A stretch of 64,000 bases of DNA from an uncultured Paracoccaceae bacterium. GTDB taxonomy: Bacteria; Pseudomonadota; Alphaproteobacteria; Rhodobacterales; Rhodobacteraceae. This document shows positions 1-7,891 of this stretch, piece after piece. The stretch is from assembly GCA_937983405.1 (NCBI GenBank), contig CALJZN010000022.1, forward strand, positions 1 through 64,000, written 5' to 3'. Every line of letters begins with the position of its first letter. Position 1 is the stretch's first letter. Position numbers and translations under genes: made by a program. Under the pieces are notes generated by a model that ran no database searches, had not been told where the DNA came from, and saw only the letters and a program-made list of their open reading frames with translations.

Positions 1-1506
1 GGCCGGCAGCGACAGCCGGTAGCCGACGGCCTCGGCCACATGGGGGGCGCGCACCCGGTCGGAGCCGGCAAGGTCGGCCAGGGTGCGGGCGACGCGCAGG
101 ACGCGGTGGTAGCCGCGGGCGGACAGCCCGATGCGTTCGGCGACCCGCATCAGCAGCGCGCGGCCCTCGGCGTCGGGCGCGGCGACCTCCTCCAGCGCCG
201 CGCCCTCGGCGTCGGCGTTCAGCCGCACCCGGTCCGAACCCGCGTAGCGGGCCGCCTGCCGCGCACGCGCCGCCGCCACCCGCGCCGCGACGGCGGCCGA
301 GCCTTCGCCCGCCGGGGGCAGGTCGAGGTCGCGGAAAGGGACCGGCGGCACCTCGATGCGCAGGTCGAAGCGGTCGATCAGCGGGCCCGAAATGCGGCCC
401 AGATAGTCCTCGCCGCAGGCGGGGGCGCGGCCGCAGGCGCGGGTGGGGTCGGTCATGTGGCCGCAGCGGCAGGGGTTGGCGGCCGCCACCAGCAGAAAGC
501 GGCAGGGATAACGGACATGGGCGTTGGCGCGCGCCACCACGACCTCGCCGGTCTCGATCGGCTGGCGCAGCGTTTCCAGCACCGCGCGCGGGTATTCGGG
601 AAACTCGTCCATGAACAGCACGCCGTTGTGGGCAAGGCTGATCTCGCCGGGCCCGGCGCCGCGCCCGCCGCCGACGATGGCGGCGACGCTGGCGGTGTGG
701 TGCGGTTCGCGGAAGGGGCGGCTGCGCGAGATGCCGCCCTCGGCCAGAAGGCCCGCGAGCGAGTGGATCATCGAGGTCTCGAGCGCCTCGGCCGGCTCCA
801 GCGGCGGCAGGAGGCCCGGCAGGCGCGCGGCCAGCATCGACTTGCCCGACCCCGGCGGGCCCACCATCAGAAGATGGTGCCGCCCGGCGGCGGCGATCTC
901 GAGCGCGCGCTTGGCCCGTTCCTGCCCCCGGACATCGCCCAGGTCGCGCGGCGGCGGCCCCTCGGTCACCTCGCCGGGGCGGGCGGGGGCCAGCAGGCCC
1001 TGCCCGGTGAAGTGGCGGATCGCCTCGGCCAGCGTCGCGGGGGCAAGCACCGTGGCCGCGCCGACCCAGGCGGCCTCGGCCCCGCAGGCCCGGGGGCAGA
1101 CCAGGCTGCGCCCTGCCTCGGCTGCGGCCAGCGCCGCGGGCAGGGCGCCCGCCACCGCCACCAGCCGGCCGTCGAGCGACAGCTCGCCCAGCGCCACCGT
1201 CGCCTCGACGGCGTCGGGCGGCAGGATCTCGAGCGCGGCAAGCAGCGCGAGCGCCACCGGCAGGTCGAAGTGCGAGCCCTCCTTGGGCAGGTCGGCAGGC
1301 GAGAGGTTGACGGTGATGCGCCGGGAGGGCAGCGCGATCCCCAGCGCCACCAGCGCCGCGCGTACCCGTTCGCGGGCCTCGGACACGGCCTTGTCGGGCA
1401 GTCCGACGATCGAGAAGCCGGGGGTGCCGGCCGCGACCGCGCATTGCACCTCGACCAGCCGCGCCTCGACCCCTTCGAAGGCCACCGTGTAGGTCCGCGC
1501 CACCAT
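1..1506 (-). CDS. comM: YifB/ComM family Mg-chelatase-like AAA+ ATPase (3' end truncated by window edge)
   Basis: Absent from the ORF track because it runs off the edge. Minus-strand reading from ATG at 1506 gives MVARTYTVAFEGVEARLVEVQCAVAAGTPGFSIVGLPDKAVSEARERVRAAL...GPPGSGKSMLAARLPGLLPPL...HNGVLFMDEFPEYPRAVLETLRQP...NPCRCGH, characteristic of ComM. Confidence 0.93.
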   Translation of the reverse strand, partial: MVARTYTVAFEGVEARLVEVQCAVAAGTPGFSIVGLPDKAVSEARERVRAALVALGIALPSRRITVNLSPADLPKEGSHFDLPVALALLAALEILPPDAVEATVALGELSLDGRLVAVAGALPAALAAAEAGRSLVCPRACGAEAAWVGAATVLAPATLAEAIRHFTGQGLLAPARPGEVTEGPPPRDLGDVRGQERAKRALEIAAAGRHHLLMVGPPGSGKSMLAARLPGLLPPLEPAEALETSMIHSLAGLLAEGGISRSRPFREPHHTASVAAIVGGGRGAGPGEISLAHNGVLFMDEFPEYPRAVLETLRQPIETGEVVVARANAHVRYPCRFLLVAAANPCRCGHMTDPTRACGRAPACGEDYLGRISGPLIDRFDLRIEVPPVPFRDLDLPPAGEGSAAVAARVAAARARQAARYAGSDRVRLNADAEGAALEEVAAPDAEGRALLMRVAERIGLSARGYHRVLRVARTLADLAGSDRVRAPHVAEAVGYRLSLPA

Positions 1507-1637
1507 CTCCGGCCCCGCCCCCCGGCCCTGCCCCCGGCCCCGCCCCGCCGACGCGCAGCACGCCGAATGGTCAACCTCTCGGCCGGCGCGGTTGACGAAA
1601 GGTTAACGTCCGACAGCGGCGCGGCGGGCCCTGGGCG

Positions 1638-2032
1638 GACGGCGATGTGCCCGACGATGTCGCGCAGCGCGATGCGCCGGGCCTCGAAGGTAGGGCAGCG
1701 ATTGGCCTCGGCCGCGCCGTCGCGCAGGGTGACGAGGTGGTCGATCCGCGGCATCCCGTCGTCGCCGCGATGGGATTTGCCGATGGTGCGGCGGCGGTTC
1801 CGGGCGCTGATCTGCACCAGCGTCGGCGGGGCCGTCATGCTGAAGCCGGCCGAAGACCGGATCGACAGGCAGTCGCGGCCGTCGGTGCAGCGGTGGACAC
1901 GGACGAAGACGCCAGTGCCTTCGGCGCCGGCGCGGCAGGGGCCGACAGCGCAACCGCCGGGCCGAACGGCAGCGGGGCAAGGCCCGGGGTCGCAGCCTTG
2001 CGGCAGGCGCGGGCACGATCGGTCGAGGGCAT
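1638..2032 (-). pseudogene. Degenerate, truncated YbjN-domain protein paralogue
   Basis: Minus-strand segment CTDGRDCLSIRSSAGFSMTAPPTLVQISARNRRRTIGKS...LVTLRDGAAEANRCPTFEARRIALRDIVGHI aligns to the C-terminal half of the intact protein at 2417-3016. A signal-peptide-like start (MPSTDRARACRKAATPGLAPLPFGPAVALSAPAAPAPKA) lies in a different frame. The frame has no stop at the expected C-terminus. Confidence 0.6.
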
Positions 2033-2194
2033 CGGCGCATCCGGGCACCACGGACCGCGGGCTGGCGAAGCCGCGCCGAAACCTCGCCTCGTCCCGGCAT
2101 CGGCGCCCTGGCGGGCGCTGCGCGGGCCATCCCCGCGGGCCGGGCCGCGGGCCGGCTCGGTCCAGTCGCGGCAGACGGCGTCTCGGGCGCCTAA

Positions 2195-2239
2195 GGTCCG
2201 GGCGCCGAAGGTCCGGCCGCCGAAGGTCCGGCCGCCGCG
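2195..2239. repeat. 15-bp tandem repeat, about 3 copies (ggtccggccgccgaa)
   Basis: ggtccgggcgccgaa / ggtccggccgccgaa / ggtccggccgccgcg read directly. Confidence 0.85.
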
Positions 2240-2416
2240 CCTGCCGCTGCGTGCCGCGGCCGCCTGCGCTCGGCGGTGGCGTTGCCGGACAGGCTTGGGC
2301 GCGGCGAACGTGACAATCGCCGTCATCGCAACGCCGGGAATTGCCGCAGGGGCCGGCCGGCGTTAACCTTGCGCCCAGCTTCCGCCGAACGACCCTCAGA
2401 AGGTAGTGCCTTGCCG

Positions 2417-3016
2417 ATGCCGACCAAGCCCGCAGCCTTCCGCCCCGGTCCGCTTGCGGCCGCCGCGGCCCTGGCGCTCGCCCTCGCCCCGGCCGCCGTC
2501 GGCGCCCGGGCCGACCAGACCGCCCTCGCGGTGCCCGACGCCCTGCTCGGCGCGGTCCCGGGCGCGCTGCCCGCCGCGCCGCCGGCCGATGCGGCCCAGA
2601 CCGCCCGCATCGGCCTTGTCGTCGATGCCAGCAATCCGCAGCGGCTTGTGGAATTGCTGCGCGCCCAGGGGCTTCGCGCGGATCTTGATCCCTCGGGCTC
2701 GACCCCGCTGATCCTGAGTGCCGCCGAGGGCGCGAACTTTGGCATCCTGTTCTACGGCTGCACCAACGGCCGGGACTGCCGGGCGATCCAGTTCGTCGCC
2801 AGCTTCACGATGAACAACGCGCCGACGCTCGAGCGCATCAACGAATGGAACGCCGGCCGCATCGTCGGCCAGGCCTTCATCGCGCAGAACGGGGCGATCC
2901 GCATCGCCTACTCCGTCGCCCTGCGCGACGGCATGACCGAGGCGAACTTCGCCTACACCGTCGAGATGTGGCGCGTCGCCCTGCGCGATTTCATGGCCCA
3001 CATCAATTTCCGCTAG
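2417..3016 (+). CDS. YbjN domain-containing secreted protein
   Basis: MPTKPAAFRPGPLAAAAALALALAPAAVGARA signal peptide, then ...FYGCTNGRDCRAIQFVASFTMNNAPTLERINEWNAGRIVGQAFIAQNGAIRIAYSVALRDGMTEANF..., a YbjN/TY-Chap type pattern. Confidence 0.8.
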   Translation: MPTKPAAFRPGPLAAAAALALALAPAAVGARADQTALAVPDALLGAVPGALPAAPPADAAQTARIGLVVDASNPQRLVELLRAQGLRADLDPSGSTPLILSAAEGANFGILFYGCTNGRDCRAIQFVASFTMNNAPTLERINEWNAGRIVGQAFIAQNGAIRIAYSVALRDGMTEANFAYTVEMWRVALRDFMAHINFR

Positions 3017-3251
3017 CGCGGCCGGGCCAAGCCCGCGCCCCGGGCGGCGCGGGCTGTGCGCCCCCGGTCGCGCCGGGCCTGCGCGGCCCATCCCGGGCGC
3101 GTCGCGCCGCCGCCTGCCTTCCGGTCGCGCCTTGGCCGGGCCCCGAGGGTCCGCACCGTGCCCATGCGGAGGGCGGACGCCCGATGTCCATGTGGCCGAT
3201 CTGTCGCACCTCTGTTCCCCGCCGCCGGGCTCCGGCACGGCCCCGGCGCAG

Positions 3252-3277
3252 TGATCCGCTGTCGGGCCCGCAGCGTA
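3252..3277 (+). promoter_or_regulatory. Putative ECF sigma-E (RpoE/ChrR-type) promoter upstream of the RpoH-type gene
   Basis: tgatcc (3252-3257), exactly 18 nt, then TA (3276-3277; tagag). Resembles the Rhodobacter sigma-E TGATC-N18-TA pattern, 51 nt upstream of the start codon. Confidence 0.5.
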
Positions 3278-3327
3278 GAGCAGACGGACATCGACGGATG
3301 TTCGCAGGCCGGAACCGGGGGAATCAC

Positions 3328-4206
3328 ATGGCACTCGATGGACATGCCGACCAAGCCCTTTCGCGCCGGGCGATGAAGGCTGAACTGCTCGACGCCGAAA
3401 CCGAGCTCGCGCTTGCCTATGCCTGGCGCGACCGCCGCGACGAAGCCGCGCTGCACCGCCTCGTCACGGCCTACATGCGGCTTGCCATCGCCATGGCTGC
3501 CAAGTTTCGCCGCTATGGTGCGCCGATGAACGATCTGATCCAGGAGGCCGGACTTGGCCTGATGAAGGCCGCCGACAAGTTCGACCCGGACCGCGGCGTG
3601 CGCTTTTCCACCTACGCGGTCTGGTGGATCAAGGCGTCGATCCAGGACTATGTGATGCGCAACTGGTCAATGGTGCGCACCGGATCGACCTCGAGCCAGA
3701 AGGCGCTGTTCTTCAACATGCGCCGGGTGCAGGCCCGGCTCGAGCGCGAGGCGATGGCGCAGGGCCAGACGCTGGACGCCCATCAGCTGCGCGAGCGCAT
3801 CGCGCAGGAGGTGGGCGTGCCGCTGCAGGATGTCGAAATGATGGAGGGGCGCCTGGCCGGGTCGGACTTTTCGCTCGATGCCACGCAGGCGGCGGGCGAG
3901 GAGGGGCGCGCCTGGATCGACGCGCTCGAGGACGAAAGCATGCAGGCGGCCGACCGGGTCGAGACCAGCCACGACGCCCGGCGCCTGCGCGACTGGCTCG
4001 TCGCGGCACTTCAGGGACTGACCCCGCGCGAACGGTTCATCGTGACCGAACGCAAGCTGCGCGAGGTGCCGCGGACGCTGGAAAGCCTGGGCGAAGAGCT
4101 CGGCCTGTCGAAAGAGCGGGTGCGGCAGATCGAGGCGGCGGCCTTCGCCAAGATGCGCAAGAGCCTCGAGGCGCAGTCGCGCGAGGTGCAGCACTTCCTC
4201 GCGTGA
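3328..4206 (+). CDS. rpoH: RNA polymerase sigma-32 family factor, RpoH group II-like
   Basis: MALDGHADQALSRRAMKAELLDAETELALAYAWRDRRDEAALHRLVTAYMRLAIAMAAKFRRYGAPMNDLIQEAGLGLMKAADKFDPDRGVRFSTYAVWWIKASIQDYVMRNWSMVRTGSTSSQKALFFNMRR; region 4 LGLSKERVRQIEAAAFAKMRKSL. Confidence 0.95.
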   Translation: MALDGHADQALSRRAMKAELLDAETELALAYAWRDRRDEAALHRLVTAYMRLAIAMAAKFRRYGAPMNDLIQEAGLGLMKAADKFDPDRGVRFSTYAVWWIKASIQDYVMRNWSMVRTGSTSSQKALFFNMRRVQARLEREAMAQGQTLDAHQLRERIAQEVGVPLQDVEMMEGRLAGSDFSLDATQAAGEEGRAWIDALEDESMQAADRVETSHDARRLRDWLVAALQGLTPRERFIVTERKLREVPRTLESLGEELGLSKERVRQIEAAAFAKMRKSLEAQSREVQHFLA

Positions 4207-5000
4207 AGGCGGCGCTCGCCCTTGCCCTGTCGGCCCTGTCCGCGGCGGCGGCGCCGATCGGCCCGGAACGGCTGGCCTTGCTTCCCCGGGTCGATGTGGT
4301 GATCCTGGGCGAGGTGCACGGAAATCCGGTGCACCACGCCCAGCAGGCCGCGGCGGTCGCGGCCATCGCCCCCTCGGCGCTGGTGTTCGAGATGCTCACC
4401 CCGCAACAGGCCGCGCGCGTCACCCGCGACCTGATCGCAGACCCGTCCGCGCTGGCTGCGGCGCTCGACTGGGCGGCGTCGGGCTGGCCCGACTTCGCCC
4501 TCTATGCCCCGATCTTTGCGGCCGCGCCCGGGGCGCGGGTGGTGGGCGGCGGGCTGGACCGCGCAACGGTTCGCCGCGCCCTCGCCGAACCGCTGGCCGA
4601 CATCTTCGGGCCCGCGGCAGCGCGCTACGGGCTCGACCTGCCCTTGCCGCCCGAGACCCAGGCGGCGGCCGAGGCCGAGCAGATGGCCGCCCACTGCGAC
4701 GCGCTGCCCGAGGCGGTCCTGCCCGGCTTCGTGGCCGCGCAGCGGCTGCGCGACGCCGCGCTGGCCCGCGCCGCGGTCGAGGCCCACGCCGCAACCGGCG
4801 GTCCGGTCGTCATCATCACCGGCAACGGCCATGCCCGCACCGACCGCGGGGTGCCCGTGCTGATCGCCCATGCGGCGCCCGCGCTTGCGGTGCTCTCGGT
4901 CGGCCAGCTCGAGGGCGACCCGGGGGCGGCCGCCCCCTTCGACCTCTGGATCGTCACCGACGCCGCGCCGCGCAGCGATCCCTGCGCCGTCTTCCGGTAA
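4203..5000 (+). CDS. ChaN family lipoprotein-like / Tiki-superfamily protein
   Basis: GTG start overlaps the rpoH stop. [19 protein letters not shown]...[17 protein letters not shown]...[17 protein letters not shown] matches the ChaN pattern. Confidence 0.85.
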   Translation: MKAALALALSALSAAAAPIGPERLALLPRVDVVILGEVHGNPVHHAQQAAAVAAIAPSALVFEMLTPQQAARVTRDLIADPSALAAALDWAASGWPDFALYAPIFAAAPGARVVGGGLDRATVRRALAEPLADIFGPAAARYGLDLPLPPETQAAAEAEQMAAHCDALPEAVLPGFVAAQRLRDAALARAAVEAHAATGGPVVIITGNGHARTDRGVPVLIAHAAPALAVLSVGQLEGDPGAAAPFDLWIVTDAAPRSDPCAVFR

Positions 5001-5092
5001 CGTTGGGCCGCCGCACCGGCGCGGGCAGCCGGCCGGCAGGACGGCTTCCGTCCGCGCCGGTCCCGCTCTAAAAGGGGCAGGGGGGCTCGGGA

Positions 5093-6298
5093 ATGCTTGC
5101 AGGCAAGCGCATCCTTCTGATCGTGGGCGGCGGCATCGCAGCCTACAAGGCGCTCGACCTCATCCGCCGCCTGCGCGAGCGTGGGGCGGCGGTGACGCCC
5201 GTGCTGACCGAGGCTGGGGCGCGGTTCGTCACCCCCCTGTCGCTTGCGGCTCTGGCGGGGCAAAAGGTCTACCGCGACCTGTTCGACCTGACCGACGAGG
5301 CCGAGATGGGGCATATCCGGCTGTCCCGTTCGGCCGATCTGATCGTGGTGGCCCCGGCCACGGCCGATCTGATGGCCAGGATGGCCGCGGGCCTGGCGGG
5401 CGACCTTGCGACCACGCTGCTGCTGGCCACCGATGCGCGGGTGATGCTGGCGCCGGCGATGAACGTCCGCATGTGGCGGCATCCCGCGACGCAGCGCAAC
5501 CTCGCCTCCCTGCGCGCCGACGGGGTGCTGACCGTCGGCCCCGGCGAGGGCGAGATGGCATGCGGCGAGGTCGGCCCCGGCCGCATGGCCGAGCCGGCCG
5601 AGATCGTTGCCGCCGTCGAGGCCGCGCTGGGCGGCGGGCCGCTCGCCGGGCGACATGTGCTGGTCACCTCGGGGCCGACGCACGAGCCCATCGACCCCGT
5701 GCGCTACATCGCCAACCGCTCGTCCGGGGCGCAGGGGGCGGCGCTGGCCCGGGCGCTGGCCGATCTCGGCGCGCGGGTGACCTTCGTGACGGGGCCGGCG
5801 GCGGTGCCGCCGCCGCAGGGCGTCGCCGTGGTGCGCATCGAGACCGCGGCCGAGATGCTCGCGGCCGTCGAGGCGGCGCTGCCCGCCGAGGCGGCGGTGT
5901 TCGCCGCCGCCGTCGCCGACTGGCGGGTGGCCGAGGCCGCAGCGGAGAAGATGAAGAAGGACCGGTCAGGCACGCCGCCCGCGCTGACGCTGGTCGAGAA
6001 CCCCGACATCCTGGCCCGCGTGGCGGGGCGCTCCACCGGGCGGCCGGCGCTGGTGGTGGGCTTTGCGGCAGAAACCCGCGATGTGCTCGCCCATGCGCTG
6101 GACAAGCGCGCGCGCAAGGGCTGCGACTGGATCGTGGCGAACGATGTGAGCCCGCGCAGCGGCATCATGGGCGGGGCCGAGAACGCCGTCACCCTCATCA
6201 CCGGCGAGGGTGCCGAGGTCTGGCCGCGCCTGCCCAAGGACGAGGTCGCGCGCCGCCTGGCCGCGCGCATCGCAGCGCATCTGGGCAGCGCCGGATGA
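5093..6298 (+). CDS. coaBC: Bifunctional phosphopantothenoylcysteine decarboxylase/phosphopantothenate--cysteine ligase
   Basis: [42 protein letters not shown]...APAMNVRMW...[29 protein letters not shown]...[19 protein letters not shown]. Confidence 0.97.
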   Translation: MLAGKRILLIVGGGIAAYKALDLIRRLRERGAAVTPVLTEAGARFVTPLSLAALAGQKVYRDLFDLTDEAEMGHIRLSRSADLIVVAPATADLMARMAAGLAGDLATTLLLATDARVMLAPAMNVRMWRHPATQRNLASLRADGVLTVGPGEGEMACGEVGPGRMAEPAEIVAAVEAALGGGPLAGRHVLVTSGPTHEPIDPVRYIANRSSGAQGAALARALADLGARVTFVTGPAAVPPPQGVAVVRIETAAEMLAAVEAALPAEAAVFAAAVADWRVAEAAAEKMKKDRSGTPPALTLVENPDILARVAGRSTGRPALVVGFAAETRDVLAHALDKRARKGCDWIVANDVSPRSGIMGGAENAVTLITGEGAEVWPRLPKDEVARRLAARIAAHLGSAG

Positions 6299-6762
6299 CC
6301 CCGGTCGTGCGCCTGATGTGGGAGGACGGGGCCGACCGAACGCTTGGCCTGCCGGCCTATGCGACCCCGGGCGCGGCGGGGGCCGACCTGCGCGCAAACC
6401 TGCCGGCCGAGGCGCGCGCCGCGGGCCTGCCGCTTGCGCCCCTGCAGCGGGCGGTGGTGCCCACGGGGCTGCGGATCGAGATCCCCGCGGGGTTCGAGGT
6501 GCAGCTGCGCCCGCGTTCGGGTCTGGCCCTGGCGCACGGCATCGCCATGCCCAACGCCCCGGGCACGATCGACAGCGACTATCGCGGGCCGCTCGGCGTG
6601 CTTCTGATCAACCTCGGGCAGGCGCCCTATGTCGTCGGCCACGGCGACCGGATCGCGCAGATGGTGGTGGCCCCGGTCGCCCGGGCGCGGTTCGAGGCCG
6701 CCCTGGCGCTCGCCCCCACGGCGCGGGGCGCGGGCGGCTTCGGCTCGACGGGGCGGAATTGA
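6295..6762 (+). CDS. dut: dUTP diphosphatase
   Basis: ATGA overlap with coa[17 protein letters not shown]...[37 protein letters not shown]...[10 protein letters not shown]...[11 protein letters not shown]. Confidence 0.97.
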   Translation: MTPVVRLMWEDGADRTLGLPAYATPGAAGADLRANLPAEARAAGLPLAPLQRAVVPTGLRIEIPAGFEVQLRPRSGLALAHGIAMPNAPGTIDSDYRGPLGVLLINLGQAPYVVGHGDRIAQMVVAPVARARFEAALALAPTARGAGGFGSTGRN

Positions 6763-6778
6763 TGCGGGGGCGCGGCTG

Positions 6779-7855
6779 ATGGGGCTGGTGCTGGGGATGG
6801 CGGCGGCGCTCTGGGCGCTGGGCTGGGCGATGAAGGTGCCGTGGCGGACGCGGGCGACCCTGGTCGGCCTGCTCTTTGCCGCAACGGTGCTGGCCAACCT
6901 CGTCCTGCCTGAAGGCAACGCGCTGCGCGCCGCCACCGGGGGTTCGGCCCGCGACTGGCTGGTGCTGGGCGGGGTGGCGGGGCTGGTGCTGGCCTATCGC
7001 GCGGGGCTTGCGCGGCTGCGTCGGCGCGCCGGCCCGTCGCCCGCGCCCGAGGCGCCGCGCCCCGGCGCGGTCGGCGCCTTCGGCGCGGCCGAGCTTGACC
7101 GCTACGCCCGCCACATCATGCTGCGCGAAATCGGCGGGCCCGGCCAGCGCCGGCTGCGCGACGCGCGCGTGCTGGTGGTGGGGGCGGGCGGCCTCGGCTC
7201 GCCCGCGCTGCTCTATCTCGCCGCCGCCGGGGTCGGCACCCTCGGCGTGATCGACGACGACACGGTGGAGAACGCCAACCTCCAGCGCCAGATCATCCAC
7301 AGCGACGACCGCATCGGCATGCCCAAGGTGTTCTCGGCCGAGGCCGCGATCCGCGCGCTCAACCCCTTCGTCGCGGTGCGGCCCTACCGCCGCAGGCTGA
7401 CCGAGGAGATGGCCGCCGACCTCTTTGCCGACTACGACCTGATCCTCGACGGGTCGGACAACTTCGCCACCCGCTACCTTGTCAACCGCGCGGCCGTGGC
7501 GCTGGGCAAGCCGCTGATCGCCGCGGCCATGACGCAGTGGGAGGGGCAGGTCTCGCTTTACCACCCCGCCGCCGGCACCCCCTGTTACCAGTGCGTCTTT
7601 CCGCAGGCCCCCGCGCCGGGTCTGGTGCCGACCTGCGCCGAGGCCGGCATCGTTGCGCCCCTGCCCGGCGTGATCGGCTCGCTCATGGCGCTCGAGGCGG
7701 TCAAGGCGCTGACCGGCGCGGGCGCGGGGCTGGGCGGGCGGCTGCTGATCTTCGACGCGCTGCAGGCCGAGACGCGGGTGATCGCCGTGCGGCCCCGGGC
7801 CGACTGCCCGGTCTGCGGGGCGGGGGGCGTTGCCGCGGCGGGCCGTGGGGCCTAG
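6779..7855 (+). CDS. HesA/MoeB/ThiF family E1-like adenylyltransferase with N-terminal membrane segment
   Basis: ELDRYARHIMLREIGGPGQRRLRDARVLVVGAGGLGSPALLYLAAAGVGTLGVIDDDTVENANLQRQIIH..., CxxC motifs at C-terminus (CYQC...CPVCG). N-terminus MGLVLGMAAALWALGWAMKVPWRTRATLVGLLFAATVLANLVLP is hydrophobic. Confidence 0.93.
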   Translation: MGLVLGMAAALWALGWAMKVPWRTRATLVGLLFAATVLANLVLPEGNALRAATGGSARDWLVLGGVAGLVLAYRAGLARLRRRAGPSPAPEAPRPGAVGAFGAAELDRYARHIMLREIGGPGQRRLRDARVLVVGAGGLGSPALLYLAAAGVGTLGVIDDDTVENANLQRQIIHSDDRIGMPKVFSAEAAIRALNPFVAVRPYRRRLTEEMAADLFADYDLILDGSDNFATRYLVNRAAVALGKPLIAAAMTQWEGQVSLYHPAAGTPCYQCVFPQAPAPGLVPTCAEAGIVAPLPGVIGSLMALEAVKALTGAGAGLGGRLLIFDALQAETRVIAVRPRADCPVCGAGGVAAAGRGA

Positions 7856-7891
7856 CTGCGCCGGGTGGGTTCGCAGGACAGGAGTTGCCGC

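Noticed and set aside
40-2313. 757-aa plus-strand ORF
   Set aside because: Antisense to comM; Arg/Gly/Ala-rich high-GC composition without a recognisable family.
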